Positions 45,371 through 58,019 of a stretch of DNA of 64,000 nucleotides are shown piece by piece. Made by a program: the position numbers and the translations under genes. Within the stretch, counting starts at the first letter, position 1, and each line of letters starts with the position of its first letter. The notes under the pieces were generated by a model. That model was not told the origin of the DNA and searched no databases. It saw only the letters and a program-made list of their open reading frames with translations. The DNA is from Rhineura floridana. Taxonomy: Eukaryota; Chordata; Lepidosauria; Squamata; Rhineuridae. The stretch spans positions 27,880,474 through 27,944,473 of the forward strand of contig NC_084487.1 in the NCBI RefSeq assembly GCF_030035675.1. Reading direction: 5' to 3'.

Positions 45371-46607
45371 TACACTCCCCCCAAACACAGTTTTCATGTG
45401 TCCACTGATGTCATGTTTGGTCTCCCTTGCTATCTCACCTTCGTTAGCTTAGATAAATTTGTTTCCAGCAGCAAATATTTGAAACTATTTTGGTGTTTTA
45501 AGGAAGTGAGCACAGGTCATAACCAGATAAAAGAATGTGTTCATGGTGCAAGCAAGGAATGTGTTTCTAGGATTCATCTACAATACCTTTCAAAATGTTA
45601 ACACAAAATCTTTATTTCAAGTTGATTAGAGTTGTTGCTCAGGAGAACTGAACTAAAAATCATATTAATTAACCATTTTATATGAAAGACAAAAATACAT
45701 GGTAAATTGCTAGTTTTTGTATTCAGCTTGCATTGCTACATTGAATCTATTGATTGCTGCAATTGTAACCAGAGCGTAGCCTACTTACCCAGTGTGATCA
45801 AATCCTGGAAAAGACCCTAAAACAGTGACATTTCATTTACTGGGTTAAGAGTGTGAACTGTATCTGGGTGATGTTGCATTTTGACACTTAACTGCTGGCT
45901 AACGCGGAATAACTAGTGCTGCAATCTTCATAGTAGTTGTAAATACCACCCAAAACCCAGCCCAATACAAACAATGTGGTCAGTGGACACAAAATGCTGA
46001 TTGATTGTTGCGGGGGGAGGGGGGAGAATTGGAACACAGGAGAAATAGGAATAGAATAGAGTATCATGGGAGAGGGCATGGCTGACTGGCTTGGAGGAAC
46101 ATTAGTCTACACTACAACATTTTGGATCCAACTTTTCCCCTCTAATAGCAAAATCAGTGGTGTTGCACCTTTTGTTAAGAAGCAAAACAGGGCCATTGAC
46201 GAACAATAAAGAGGTTGCTGTATACCTAGGAGAACCCCCAAGGGATGCATGTGTGGTAAATTACTCCCCAGTGGGGGGCAATTTACTTGTTTTTAAAAAT
46301 TTCACTGAGGACTACACACGTGTGTTTGCACAAGAGGAGCAAACAGCCCAGCAAAGTAGTTAATTGAGCCTCGGCTGTAGCCCAACAGCTTTGAAAGGAA
46401 TGAGTGGATGTTGCCATGGAGCCTCTGAGCAAGTGAACAAGATAGGAGAGGGAGGAAGGGGGAATAGAGGTTGGATGAAAACTGGAGGTTTGCAGGTTGG
46501 GGTTAAATGTGCCCCAAGTCTGAAAATGTTAAGAAATTCTTGACTGCCGGTTCTTGTGCAGGTCAATTACCCTTCATTTTTATGTGACTTGCTCCCATAT
46601 CAGTGCA
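45371..46607. other. No recognised gene
   Basis: Between the young CR1 and the BovB nest. No coding frame or repeat boundary can be supported. Confidence 0.4.
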
Positions 46608-46643
46608 CATTTTGTTGTTAGGTGACTTCAAGTCAGTTACGAC

Positions 46644-47120
46644 TTATGGTGACCCTATGAATTGGTGATCTCCAATAGCATAAACAACCCTGTTCAGATC
46701 TTGTAAGTTCAGGTTTGTGGCTTCCTTTATGGAATCAATCCATCTCTTGTTTGGCCTTCCTCTTTTTCTACTACTCCCTTCTGTTTTTCCCAGCATTATT
46801 ATCTTTTCTAGTGAATCATGTCTTCTCATTATGTGTGCAAAGTATAATAGCCTCAGTTTCCTCATTTTAGCTTTTAATGATAGTTCTGGTTTAATTTGTT
46901 CTAACACCCAATTATTTGTCTTTTTCACAGTCCATGGTATCCGCAAATTTCTCCTCCAACACCATATTTCAAATGAGTTGATTTTTTTTCTTAACACTTT
47001 TTTCACTGTCCAGCTTTCACATCCATACATAGAAATCGGGAATACCATGATCTGAATGATCCTGACTTTAGTGTTCAGTGATACATCTTTGCATTTGAGG
47101 ACCTTTTCTAGTTCTCTCAT
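46644..47120 (-). pseudogene. BovB reverse transcriptase, C-terminal fragment
   Basis: A 158-codon open stretch matches the C-terminal third of the RTE-BovB polyprotein: RIIQIMVFPISMYGCESW, the WCWRR block, and the family ending GRPNKRWIDSIKEATNLNLQ. It lies directly before the BovB 3' tail (CTTCAAGTCAGTTACGACTT on the + strand at 46,628). The catalytic YADD block is not in this piece. Confidence 0.85.
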
Positions 47121-47969
47121 AGCTGCCCTCCTCAGTCCTAGCCTTCTTCTGATTTCTTGACTATTGTCTCCATTTTGGTTAATGACTATGCCGAGGTATT
47201 GATAATCCTTGACAAGTTCAATAACCTCGTCAATTTTAGATTATTTAAAGTTACATAAATCTTCTGTTATTACTTTAATCTTCTTGACGTTCTTCTGCAG
47301 TCCTGCTTTTGTGCTTTCCTCTTTAACTTTCATCAACATTCATTTCAAATCAGTACTGGTTTCTGCTAGTAGTGTGGTATCATCTGCATATCTTAAATTA
47401 TTGATATTTCTCCCTCCAATTTTCACACCTCCTTCATCTTGGTCCAATCCTGCTTTCCGTATGATAAATTCTGCGTATAGATTAAACAAGTAGTGTCATA
47501 AAATACACCCGTCCCACACCCTTTCCGATTGGGAACCAATCGGTTTCTCCATATTCTGTCCTTACATTAGCCTCCTGTCCAGAGTATAGATTGCACATCA
47601 GGACAATCAGACGCTGTGGAACCCCCATTTCTTTTAAAGCATTCCATAATTTTTCATGATCTACACAAAGGCTTTGCTGTAATTTATAAAGCACAGGGTG
47701 ATTTTCTTATGAAATTCCTTGGTCCGTTCCATTATCCAACATGTTTGCAACATGATCATAGAATCATAGAACAGTAGAGTTGGAACGGGCCTATAAGGCC
47801 ATCATGTCCAACCCCCTGCTCAATGCAGGAATCCAAATCAAAGTATTCCCAACAGATGGCTGTCCAGCTGCCTCTTGAATGCCTCCAGGGTTGGAGAGCC
47901 CACTACCTCTCTAGGTAGCTGATTCCATTGTTGTATGGCTCTAACGGTTAGGAAGTTTTTCCTGATGTC

Positions 47970-50136
47970 CTGTGTAGAGCTCTTACAGCTCCGTGGTATA
48001 CCCCTGAGCTGAGAGCGATGAAACAAGATAGGAGACGGCTTGAGCGGAAGTGGAGACGAACTCCCGATGGATGCAACCATGCGCTGGTAAGTGTTTCCAC
48101 TAAGCAGTATTTAGAAGCGGTGAGGGTGGCGAAAAAACAATATTTCGCTGCCACTATTAGGTCATCTCTTTCCCTCCCAGTGGAGCTGTTCAGAGTTGTC
48201 CGAGGGTTACTCTGTACTAGCCGTCGGGACATGGTAGGGTCATCGATGGTCCGCTGCAATGAGTTTGCTGGACACTTCCAGAATAAGATCTTATGCATCC
48301 GCCGGGACTTAGACTCCCAGTTTATAGCAGATGATTCAAATGAGGCGTCCGGAGCGCAGTCTTGTCATGTTTTATTGGATGAGTTTCAGTTGGTTCAGCT
48401 CGAGGACGTGGACAAGGTGCTTGGACAGGTACGTGCAACCACATTGGTACTAGATCCTTGCCCCTCTTGGCTAATAAAAGCTAGCAGGGATGGAACATCT
48501 GGCTGGGCCAGGGAAGTGATAAATGCCTCTTTACGAGAGGAAGTGGTCCCTGGCTGTCTGAAAGAGGCGGCAGTAAGACCACTCCTGAAAAAACCTTCCT
48601 TGGACCCGGAAAATTTCAACAGCTACAGACCAGTAGCAAATGTTCCATTCCTGGGCAAGATCTTGGAACGAGTGGTTGCTGGCCAGCTCCAGGCGCTATT
48701 GGATGAAACTGATTGTCTAGATCTGTTTCAATCGGGGTTTAGGCCCGGTTTCGGCACTGAGACAGCCTTGGTCACCCTGTATGATGACCTATGTCGGGAG
48801 AGGGACGGAGGGAGTGTAACTCTGTTGATCCTCCTTGATCTCTCAGCGGCTTTTGATACCATCAACCATGGTATCCTTCTGGAGAGGCTTGGGGAGCTGG
48901 GAGTTGGGGGTACTGTTTGGCAGTGGTTCTGCTCCTACTTAGTGGGTCGTCTCCAGAGGGTTGTGCTTGTGGAACATTGCTCGACACCGTGGGCTCTGCA
49001 GTGTGGAGTCCTGCAGGGTTCGGTTCTGTCTCCCATGCTTTTCAACATCTATATGAAGCCGTTGAGTGTGGTCATCAGGAGCTATGGAGTGCGTTGCCAC
49101 CAGTACGCTGATGACACACAGCTCTATTTCTCCTTTTCATCCTCTTCAGGTGAGGCTGTCAATGTGCTGAACCGTTGCCTGGCTGCAATAATGGACTGGA
49201 TGAGAGCTAACAAACTGAAGCTCAATCCAGACAAGACTGAGATGCTGCTGGTGAACGGCTTCCCTGATCGGATGGTGGATATACACCCTGTCCTGGATGG
49301 GGTTACACTCCCCCTAAAGGACCAGGTTCGTAGTCTGGGTGTCTTTTTAGATCCTTCCCTGTCACTTGAAGCCCAAGTGGCATTGGTGGCGCGGAATGCT
49401 TTCTACCAGCTTCGGCTGGTAGCCTAGCTACGTCCCTATCTGAGCAGGGAGGACCTAACATCAGTTGTACATGCTCTGGTAACCTCGCGACTGGATTACT
49501 GCAATGTGCTCTACGTAGGGCCGCCTTTGAAGACAGTTTGGAAGCTACAGCTTGTCCAAAATGCGGCGGCCAGATTAATAACGGGGACCAGGCGGTCAGA
49601 ACACATAACACCTGTTCTGGCTCGCTTGCACTGGCTGCCAATATGCTTCCAGGCTAGATTCAAAGTGTTGGTTCTAACCTATAAAGCCCTATACGGCGCG
49701 GGACCACAATACTTGTCGGAATGCCTCTCCCGATATGAACCTGCCCGTACACTACGCTCTACATCGAAGGCCCTCCTCCGAGTTCCGTCTCAGAGGGAGG
49801 CTCGGAGGGTGGTGACAAGATCTAGGGCCTTCTCAGTGGTGGCCCCCGAATTGTGGAACAGTCTCCCCGAAGAGGTGCATATGGCGCCGACATTGTTGTC
49901 CTTTCGGCGCCAGGTTAAGACCTTCCTCTTTGCTATGGCGTTTTAATATGTAACTTCTTTTAGTTTTAAATTTTGTTGTAGTTGTTTCTGATTTCTTGTT
50001 TTTACATATGTTTATGGTGCATTTCATTATGAGATTTTGAGATGTTTTTGTATTTTTATATTTTCTTGTACACCACCCAGAGAGCTAATGCTAGTCGGGC
50101 AGTATAAAAATCTAATAAAATAAATAAATAAATAAA
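47970..50136 (+). mobile_element. L2 LINE, 5'-truncated, inserted in the 3' UTR of the old CR1
   Basis: The element starts inside its ORF2 at about 47,970 and ends in the typical L2 tail: CACCCAGAGAGCT, then AATAAA-rich repeats ending at about 50,136. The CR1 3' UTR is interrupted at TTTTTCCTGATGTC and resumes with ATCTGGCTTCCTG. L2 insertions usually make little or no target duplication, and I see none that is clear. The coding part has a single stop, so it is one of the younger insertions. Confidence 0.88.
48018..49946 (+). pseudogene. L2 reverse transcriptase, open except for one amber codon
   Basis: A 469-codon frame (48,018-49,427) and a 146-codon frame (49,506-49,946) are in the same phase. 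The only stop between them is TAG at 49,425-49,427, where the family has a Gln codon (VAQLRPYLS; one C-to-T change). Blocks seen: VRPLLKKPSLDP, FNSYRPVANVPFLGK, FQSGFRPGFGTETALV, LDLSAAFDTINHG, GVLQGSVLSPMLFN (usual GVPQGS), YADDTQL with its Tyr at residue 363, then SRLDYCNVLY and LQLVQNAAARL. The endonuclease is missing because the copy is 5'-truncated. The frame ends FRRQVKTFLFAMAF, the normal L2 C-terminus. Confidence 0.88.
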
Positions 50137-51688
50137 ATCTGGCTTCCTGCGACTTGAGCCCATTATTCCGTGTCCTGCACTCTGGGATGATCGAGAAGAG
50201 ATCCCGGCCCTCCTCTATGTGACAACCTTTTATGTACTTGAAGAGTGCTATCATATCTCCCCTCAGTCTTCTGTTCTCCAGGCTTAACATGCCCAGTTCT
50301 TTCAATCTCTCCTCATAGTGCTTTGTTTCCAGTCCCCTGATCATCCTTGTTGCCCTCCTCTGAACCTGTTCCAGTTTGTCTGCATCCTTCTTGAAGTGCG
50401 GAAACCAGAACTGGATGCAGTATTCAAGATGAGGCCTAACCAGTGCTGAATAGAGAGGAGCTAATACTTCACATGATTTGGAAACTATACTTCTGTTAAT
50501 GCAGCCTAATATAGCATTTGCCTTTTTTGCAGCCACATCACACTGTTGGCTCATATTCAGCTTGTGATCAACGACAATTCCAAGATCCTTGTCATATGTC
50601 ATATTGCTGAGCCAAGTATCCCCCATCTTATAACTGTGCATTTGGTTTCTTTTTCCTAAGTGTAGAACTTTGCATTTACCCCTGTTGAATTTCATTCTGT
50701 TGTTTTCAGCCCAATGCTACAGCCTATCAATGTCCCTTTGAATTTTGTTTCTGTGTTCCCCAATTTTGTATCATCTGCAAATTTGATAAACATGCTTTGT
50801 ACCTCCTCATCCAAGTCGTTAATAAAAATGTTGAAGAGCAATGGGCCCAGGACCAAGCCCTGTGGTACCTCACTTGTTACTTCTGCCCAGTTTGAGAAGG
50901 AACCATTGATAAGCATTCTTTGAGTACAATTCTGGAGCCAAATGTGGATCCACCTGATAGTTGCTCCATCCAGCCCACATTTAGCTAGTTTGCTAATCAG
51001 AATATCATGGGGCACTTTGTCAAAAGCTTTGCTGAAGTCGAGATATATTATGTCCACAGCATTCCCACAGTCTAGAAGGGAGGTTACCCGGTCAGAAAAT
51101 GAGATAAGATTATTTTGGCAGGATTTGTTCTTCATAAATCCATGTTGACTCCTAGTAATCACTGCATTGTTTTCAAGGTGTTTACAGATTGGCTGCTTTA
51201 TAATCTGCTCCACAGTTATTCCAGGGATTAATGTTAGGCTGACTGGTCTGTAGTTCCCCGGTTCTTCTTTTTTTGCCCTTTTTGAAAATAGGAACAACAT
51301 TAGCTCTCCTCCAGTCATCCAGCACTTCACCAGTCCTCCATGATTTCGCAAAGATAATAGACAGTGGTTCTGAGAGTTCTTCAGCCAGTTCCTTCAATAC
51401 TCTAGGATACAGTTTATCGGGCCCTGCCAATTTGAACTCGTTCAAAGCAATTAGGTATTCCTTGACCATTTGTCTATCAATCTCAAGCTCCAATCCTGCC
51501 CCTTCCACTTCATGTTTCCCAGGAGGGTCACAGGCCCTTTTTTGGGAGAAGACTGAGCCAACGTAGGAATTGAGGACTTCTGCCTTTTCTGTGTCATCTG
51601 TTATCATTTTGCCATCCTCATTGAGTAGCTGTGCCACCGTTTCTTTTCTCTGTCTTTTACTACGGACATACCTGAAGAAAGTCCTCAA
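50027..51688 (-). pseudogene. Reverse transcriptase part of the old CR1, broken
   Basis: Three open stretches cover the RT in order. 51,182-51,688 starts with FFRYVRSKRQRKE and holds WRRANVVPIFKKG. 50,692-51,351 holds NYRPVSLTLIPG, QHGFMKNKSC, LDFSKAFDKVPHD and FADDTKLG. 50,027-50,695 holds LGIVVDHKLNMS and [11 protein letters not shown]; its last codons run into the neighbouring L2 tail. The stretches are in different frames and include further damage. The catalytic FADD pair is still readable. Confidence 0.8.
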
Positions 51689-52170
51689 CAGCAGAACAGG
51701 TGGAGGATAACAATGTGTATGTTACAACGGCTGTGAAGGCGGATGAAGGCTGCAGCAGATAAAAGACTTCCAATCGTCATGGTATCCATGCCATTGGATC
51801 AAAGCCCTTTTCTGTCAAGATTGTGTGTTGATCGTCATGCGCCAATCTCCCCTCATAAAACAAATTCACGCGCAGGTGTCTTCCAACCAAAACAAAACAA
51901 AAGCCTCATGGTGATTGGCAAATGGCGACGGGGGCAGGATTGTGAAATCCGGAAGCCCCTAATGGACTGGCACATGGGCGGTGGATACAGACTCAGTCGT
52001 CCTGGCTCAAGGACCGAGGCAGTTGAGTAGTTCGGGAGCTATATCCACGACTGAGCAGTCCTATTCAGGATCCACTCTGCTCACCCCATATGGGGAGGGG
52101 GCTAGAAAAGGTGCCCTAAACATAGTCTGCCTCATCTCTCTCCCTGACTGGATCAACTCATAAAAGAAAA

Positions 52171-52377
52171 ATGAACTTTGGAATGTGGAATATATGGACA
52201 TTGCTGGACAATACGGATAGTGAACATCCTGAACGCAGGACTGCCATCATGAGGGAGTTGAGACATTTTAATATTGACATAGCAGCACACCAACAAACTC
52301 AAAGAGCAGGAGAGGGACAATTGAAGGAAGAAAAAGGAGGTTACATCTTCTGGAAAGGACTGCCTGAACAAAAATGA
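52171..52377 (+). pseudogene. Endonuclease start of the zinc-finger LINE
   Basis: A 68-codon frame begins MNFGMWNIWTLLDN and contains ERRTAIMRELRHFNIDIAA, the usual first blocks of an APE-type endonuclease in this group. It stops at 52,377, and the same protein region goes on as RIRGVGFAIKNDLVKLL immediately after, so a stop codon has arisen. Later endonuclease blocks are recognisable but frameshifted. Confidence 0.75.
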
Positions 52378-53661
52378 CGAATACGTGGAGTAGGCTTTGC
52401 TATTAAAAATGATCTTGTGAAGCTCTTGTCAGAAGTTCCTACTGGCATTAATGAACAACTCAACTCTCTGATTAAAACTCGCCAAAAACCAGCAGGCAAC
52501 TATGCTAAATGCTTATGCACCAACATTAGATGCTGATGAAGACATCAAGGAAAATTTTTATGCCCAGCTGAACACCATCTTATCAGAGATATCTAAGGAG
52601 GAAAAATTATCCTCCTGGGCAATTTCAATGCAAGAGTTGGGCGTGATTTTGATTTATGGCCTGATATCATCGTTGTGATGTACTCCTCACTAGGGCCATG
52701 ATGAGTGCCGATGACTGCTGGACAGATCACTGATTAATTTGATCTACTATGGCCATTAATATTGTTCCTCAACGTAGGCTCCAAGGAAGAAAACCAAGGC
52801 GTAAAATGAACATCCACGCCCTTCAAGATCCTATTAAGTGAGCCTGCTTTCAAACAACTCTCAAGAAACATCTACCTATGGAACTCCCTGAAAGCATCAA
52901 GGAACACTGGAGTAAACTGAAGACTTCCATTATTGCAGCATGTGAACAAACTATTGGATACCAAACTAAGAAACATGGTTTGATGAGAATGATAGTGAGA
53001 TTGAACATATCATTGACAAGAAAAGGAAAGCCTTCCAGATATGGCAGAAAGACATTAACTGTGCTGCTAAGAAAAAAAACTATGCCAGTGCAAAGGCTGA
53101 GGTCCAAAGAAGAACTAGAGAACTTAAGAACGCCTGATGGATAAAGAAAGCTCAAGAAATCCAGCATTTTGCAGATGCTCATGACGCGCAGGGCCTTTTT
53201 AATGCCACAAAGGCCATATATGGTCCAACAAATTATGGTACAAATCCCTTATGCTCAATAGATGGTACAAAACTTCTAAAGGACAAAGAGTCTATTGGAT
53301 TGCGTTGGAAGGAGCATTATCACGACCTCCTTAACCATAACTCTTATGTGGCTGGTGAGGTCTTCTTGCAAATCCCACAACAACAAATTAAGAGATGAGC
53401 TTGCAGTATCCCCTAATTTGGATGAAGTCAGTAAAGCCATTAATCAAATGAAGAAATCACATATCGAACAGATGGAAAGCTTTTTAATCTCAGTAAGCTA
53501 AAAGCAAAAAGTGAGGTAATTACAACCTCTGTTGTAGTACTTCAATATGCCGATGATAATGTAGTCTCTGCACATTTAGAGGAAGATCTTCAAACTATCC
53601 TAAATGTCTTTGCAGAAGCATATGAAAAGCTTGGCCTCTCGCTTAACATAAAAAAACCAAA

Positions 53662-54249
53662 ATGCTTCAGCAGCAAGTGCAAACCAATCCCTCTGTAGCA
53701 CCGTCGATCCAGCTTAATGGTGCGACGCTAGAGAATGTTGATCACTTTTCTTATCTTGGCAGCCATCTCTCTGTAAAAGCTGACGTCGACACTGAAATTC
53801 AGCATCGTCTGAGCTCTGCGAGTGCCGCATTATCCCGAATGAAGTGTAGAGTGTTCGAGGATCGGGATATTCGCAGGGAGACCAAAATGCTTATTTACAA
53901 AGCCATTGTACTACCAACCTTACTGTACGCCTGTGAAACATGGACCATCTATAAACACCACTCCCAACTTCTTGAAAGATTCCACCAACTCTGCCTCCAG
54001 AAAATTCTGCAAATTACTTGGGAAGACAGGTGGAGTAATGTTAGCGTACTGGAAGAAGCAAAGACCACCAGTGTTGAAATAATGATCCTCCAACATCAAC
54101 TTCGCTGGACCGGCCATGTTGTTCAAATGCCTGATCACCGTCTTCCAAAGCAGCTACTTTACTTCCAACTTAAGGATGGAAAACGGAATATCGGTGGACA
54201 GCAAAAGAGGTTTAAAGAGCATCGAGAACTGGGAAGCCTTGGTCCTTGA
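53662..54249 (+). pseudogene. C-terminal part of the zinc-finger LINE protein
   Basis: A 195-codon frame covers the region after the RT palm: LENVDHFSYLGSHLS, YKAIVLPTLLYACETWTIY, RFHQLCLQKILQITWEDR, and RWTGHVVQMPDHRLPKQL. These are typical post-palm blocks of this LINE group. The final zinc finger lies in the next frame (54,116-54,448), so a frameshift lies near 54,200. Confidence 0.8.
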
Positions 54250-55462
54250 GCGTCCCAATTGGAGGTCAGCCATTATCAAAGGCGCTATGGACTTTGAAGA
54301 AGCACGAGTACAGGGCGAAAGGGACAAACGAGCTAAGCGGAAGGCACGTCAAGCAAATCCTCATCGTGACCATCTTCCATCTGGAAACCTACGTCCTCAC
54401 TGTGGGAGGCTGTGTGGATCCAGAATTGGCCTCCACAGTCACTTATGAACCCACTGTTAAATACCTTACCCTTGAAGACAATCTTACTCAGCCACGAGTG
54501 ATCGTCGATGATGATGATATCCTGAAGAAAGCTTTTTTGTTGCTTTTAGCATCCCTTGCTAACTTCAGCTCAAACTCGGCTTTAGCCTTCCTGACACCAT
54601 CCCTGCACTTCCGTGATACCTGCCTGTACTCTTCCTTTGTGGCCTGGCCTTCTTTCCACTTCCTGCGTGTGTATTTTTTTGTTTTCAGGTTATCTCTAAG
54701 CTTTTTGTGGAGCCACACTGGCTTCTTCTGCTGTTTCCCCCCCTTTTTCCTTGTTGGAATTGCTTGCCATTGCGCTTTTAGAATTTCCTTTTTTAGAAAC
54801 TCCGACCCATCTTGGACTCCTTTTCTCATTAGGGTGGCTTGCCATGGAACCATACTTACAATTGTTCTGAGTTTATTAAAATCAGCTTTCCAGAAGTCCA
54901 GGGTGCAAGTATGGCTACTCTCAGCCTTTGCTTCTGTAAAATCAAGAATTCAAGTATGATGTGGTCACTTTCCCCCAGAGTTCCCGTAACTGCCACTTCA
55001 TCCGCCAAATCATCTCTGTTGGTTAGAATCAAACCCAGGATAGCTGATCCTCTGGTTGCTTCCTCCACTTTCTGTAGGAGAAAGTTATCTCCAACACTTG
55101 GGCCGTGTTTGGCAGAATTTGTCTCCCAATAGATATTGGGATAATTGAAATCCCCCATTGCTACTACAGCATGCCTCCTCGAAACATTGGCAATTTGCTT
55201 TTCAAAAGTTACATTCTCGTCTTCTCCTTGATTCGGTGGTTGGTAATAGACTCCAAGCACCACATTCCTTTTATTACTTGCCCCATTAATTTTAATCCAG
55301 ATACTCTCGGTGGAGCTACCAAGCTCATCTTCCTGTATTTCTGTGCAGGGATATATATTTTTTAACATACAGCGCGACTCCATCTCCCTTTTTATTCCTT
55401 CTGTTCTTTTTGAACAAGTTATATCCTTCAATTGCTGTATTCCAGTCATGGGAGTCATCCCA

Positions 55463-56680
55463 CTAAGTTTCAGTTATACCCATCCAGTTGTAATTGCCCT
55501 CCTGTGTTAAGAGTTCAAGTTTGTCCTGCTTGTTTCCCTTGCTCTGCACATTACTATACAGACATTGAAGACCATGTGATTTATGGCTTGGCTTCCTTAC
55601 TACATTTTTCTGAGGACTGTTACTGGTCCCTATTTCAGCCGATCTCTCTGTTCCTGTTACTGTGCACAAGCCTTCATCAGTTGTTACCACCAAGTTTACG
55701 TCTCCCGCCCCCTTAGGATTCAGTTTAAAGCCCTCCTGATGCTGGCCAAACACATTCTTCCCAGTCCTTGTGAAATGCAACCCATCACTTGCCAGCAATC
55801 CATTTTCCAGGAAGCATAGCCCATGGTCCCAGAATCCAAATCTCTCACGTCGGCACCATCTTTGTAGCCATTCATTCACATTAAGTATTTTTCTTTCCCT
55901 TTCTACTCTTCTAAATACTGGAAGGATGGATGAAAAAACGTATCTGGGCCCCAAAGTCCTTGAGTTTCCTTCCCAGAGCTTCAAAGTCTGATGTGATGTC
56001 TTCATAGCTCCATTTGGCAGTATCATTTGTTCCCACATGGATGAGGAGAAATGTCGGTGGGCTTGATGAGTGATGGCAACCCTTCCATCACATCTCTAAT
56101 CTGTCCTCCTGGTAGACAGCATACCTGGCGAGTCCATGGATCTTCTCTGCATACTTGGGTTTCGATCCCATGCAGTAGGGAGTCTCCCACTACTAGTACT
56201 CTTCTCTTCTTGTTGTGGGGCGAGGTTTCATTGGCCCTGCTTGATTGAGCTTCAGCATCTTGTAATTCTTCCACCACAGGCTGTCCTCCAGTCTCATCCT
56301 CGAGTGGTTGAAAGTGGTTCCATAGTTCCACTGGAGAAGGGTATCTTCTAGCTCTTCTGCTCCTAACTGTCATCCTTTCCCACAGAGTTTCCTCCACTTC
56401 GTTGTTCCTCTCCAAAGCAGTCTCCTCTTCTGCTACGACATGCTGTTGCTCTTTCACCTCCACTTCTCTTTGCTGCTGTTGTTCCAGCATTCTGTCTTAA
56501 GAACTCTTCATCTTCTGTTATAGTCCTCAGTGTGGCCACCCGCCGTTCCAGGCCTCACTTTTTCTTCCAACAGTGCCACGAGCTTGCACTTGTTGCACAT
56601 GTACGCCATGTTGTTCTCAGGCAAGAAAACAAAACACACACCTTGCAGGTCACAACCACTGGAGTATCCTTCCCATTCAT
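55463..56680 (-). pseudogene. ORF1 of the old CR1 (zinc finger + GDSL esterase-like), broken
   Basis: Reading from 56,680 leftwards: MNGKDTPVVVTCKVC, then after a frame change NNMAYMCNKCKLVALLEEK (Cys-x2-Cys pairs of the zinc finger), a Glu/Gln-rich coiled-coil stretch, VVGDSLLHGIE at about 56,190 (the SGNH nucleophile block), and GLLASDGLHFTRTGKN near 55,760 (the Asp-x-x-His block). The order is the same as in the intact ORF1 of the young CR1. At least two frame breaks separate the parts. Confidence 0.75.
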
Positions 56681-58019
56681 ACTCTCTTCTACCTTTTGTT
56701 TCTTTCTAACTACTTGTTTTGGAGTGGCCTGTGCTTTGTCCTGTCCTACTACAGGTAAACTTGAGAGTCCCACTGGTATGCGGTGCGCTGTACAAGGAGA
56801 ATTAGTATTGTTTTGGTTTTTTTTATCTCTGGTGCCTCTTCCTTTTCTAAATCCAGCTTGGACATCTGACATTTCTTGCTCCATAATATGGTAAGAGCCT
56901 TTGTTGTAGAATCTTGAGCATTACTTGCATGGCATATTAAGGCAATAGTTTGATCGTTGCTGCATTCCCTGAGATCCCCTTTCTTTGGAATTGGGATGTA
57001 TATTGAGCGCTTCCAGTCTGTGGGCCATTGTTTAGTTTTCCATATTAGTTGACAATATTTTTGTCAAAATGTGGACAGATTCATTCTCGGTAACTTGTAG
57101 CAACTCTATTGGTATGCCATCTGTTCCTGATGATTTGTTTCTTCCAAGTATTTAAGAGCAGCTTTCACCTCACATTCTAAAATTTCTAGTTCTTCATCAT
57201 CTTCCTCCATGAATGAATCTGTCATCCTTGCATCTCTTTTATAGAGTTATTCAGTGTATTGCTTCCATCTTCCTTTAATTTCATCTCAGTCAGTCAGTGT
57301 GTTGCCCTATTGATTATTCAACATCCCTACTCTTGGTTTAATTTCTTTAATATTTTGGAATAGAGCTCTTGTTCTATCTATTGTTGTCTTCTATTTCTAT
57401 ACAATAACTATTGTAATAGGTCTCTGTCCTACATACTAGTTGCTGTTCTCACCATGTTTCGATCTCCTTTTGCTTTCCTTCTCTCTTCAACCATGTTAAG
57501 AGTTTTGTCAGTCATCCATTGAGGTCTTTTTAACTAGAGGTATTGTCTTTTTGCATTCTTCCCTGATAACGTCTCTGACCTCACTCCATAGTTATTCTGG
57601 TTCTCTATCAACTAAGTTCAAAGCCTCAAATCTGTTCCTAATTTGATCTTTATATCTTCTGGGATGTTATTTAAATTGTATTTATGATTGGTTTGTTCTT
57701 CTTTGAAGTTTTTCTTTAGCTTTACTTTGATTTTCGATATGATGAACCAGTTCTTCATCTGTACCTCAGTCTGCTCCTGGCCTTGTTTTCACAGGAAGTA
57801 TGGAACTTCTGCATCTTTTGCTACCAATTATATAATCAATTTGATTCCTATATTGACCATTTGGTGATGTCTACATGTCCAGTCATATCGATTGCTCAAA
57901 AATGTGTTTGCAAGAAACAAATCATTGGCTTCACAGACTTCAATATGTCTCTCTCCTGCTTCATTTTTATCTCCTAAGCCCCATCTCCCCACAACTTCTA
58001 GTTCTTCTCTGTTCCCTAC

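Larger units (their letters stand above)
51682..54520 (+). mobile_element. LINE with C-terminal zinc finger, inserted in the old CR1 (11-bp target duplication)
   Basis: The insertion is bounded by CCTGAAGAAAG at 51,671-51,681 and again at 54,521-54,531. It has a 5' UTR of about 470 bp, an APE endonuclease start at 52,171 (MNFGMWNIWTLLDNTDSEHP), a gap where most RT blocks are missing near 53,480, YADD at about 53,548, then a C-terminal region ending in a Cys/His finger (PHCGRLCGSRIGLHSHL at about 54,390-54,445), and a GATGATGAT tail. The APE endonuclease rules out the R4/Dong type. It may belong to the I/Vingi group, but I do not assign a clade. It has both ends, so it is a full-length insertion of an internally deleted copy, or was deleted later. 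Confidence 0.8.
47757..56815 (-). mobile_element. Old, nearly full-length CR1 inserted into the BovB
   Basis: This minus-strand CR1 is in three pieces. 47,757-47,967 is the 3' UTR, with the AATCATAGAA-type tail known from amniote CR1. 50,136-51,681 holds RT: LDFSKAFDKVPHD, the GVPQG-like EVPQGLVLGP, FADDTKLG and the conserved [12 protein letters not shown]. 54,532 to about 56,815 holds the endonuclease ([16 protein letters not shown]) and ORF1. The gaps are an L2 and a zinc-finger LINE. The sum is about 4.0 kb, near full length. It belongs to a different CR1 subfamily from the young copy at 40.8 kb. Its outer ends sit in the BovB and show where it landed. Confidence 0.85.
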
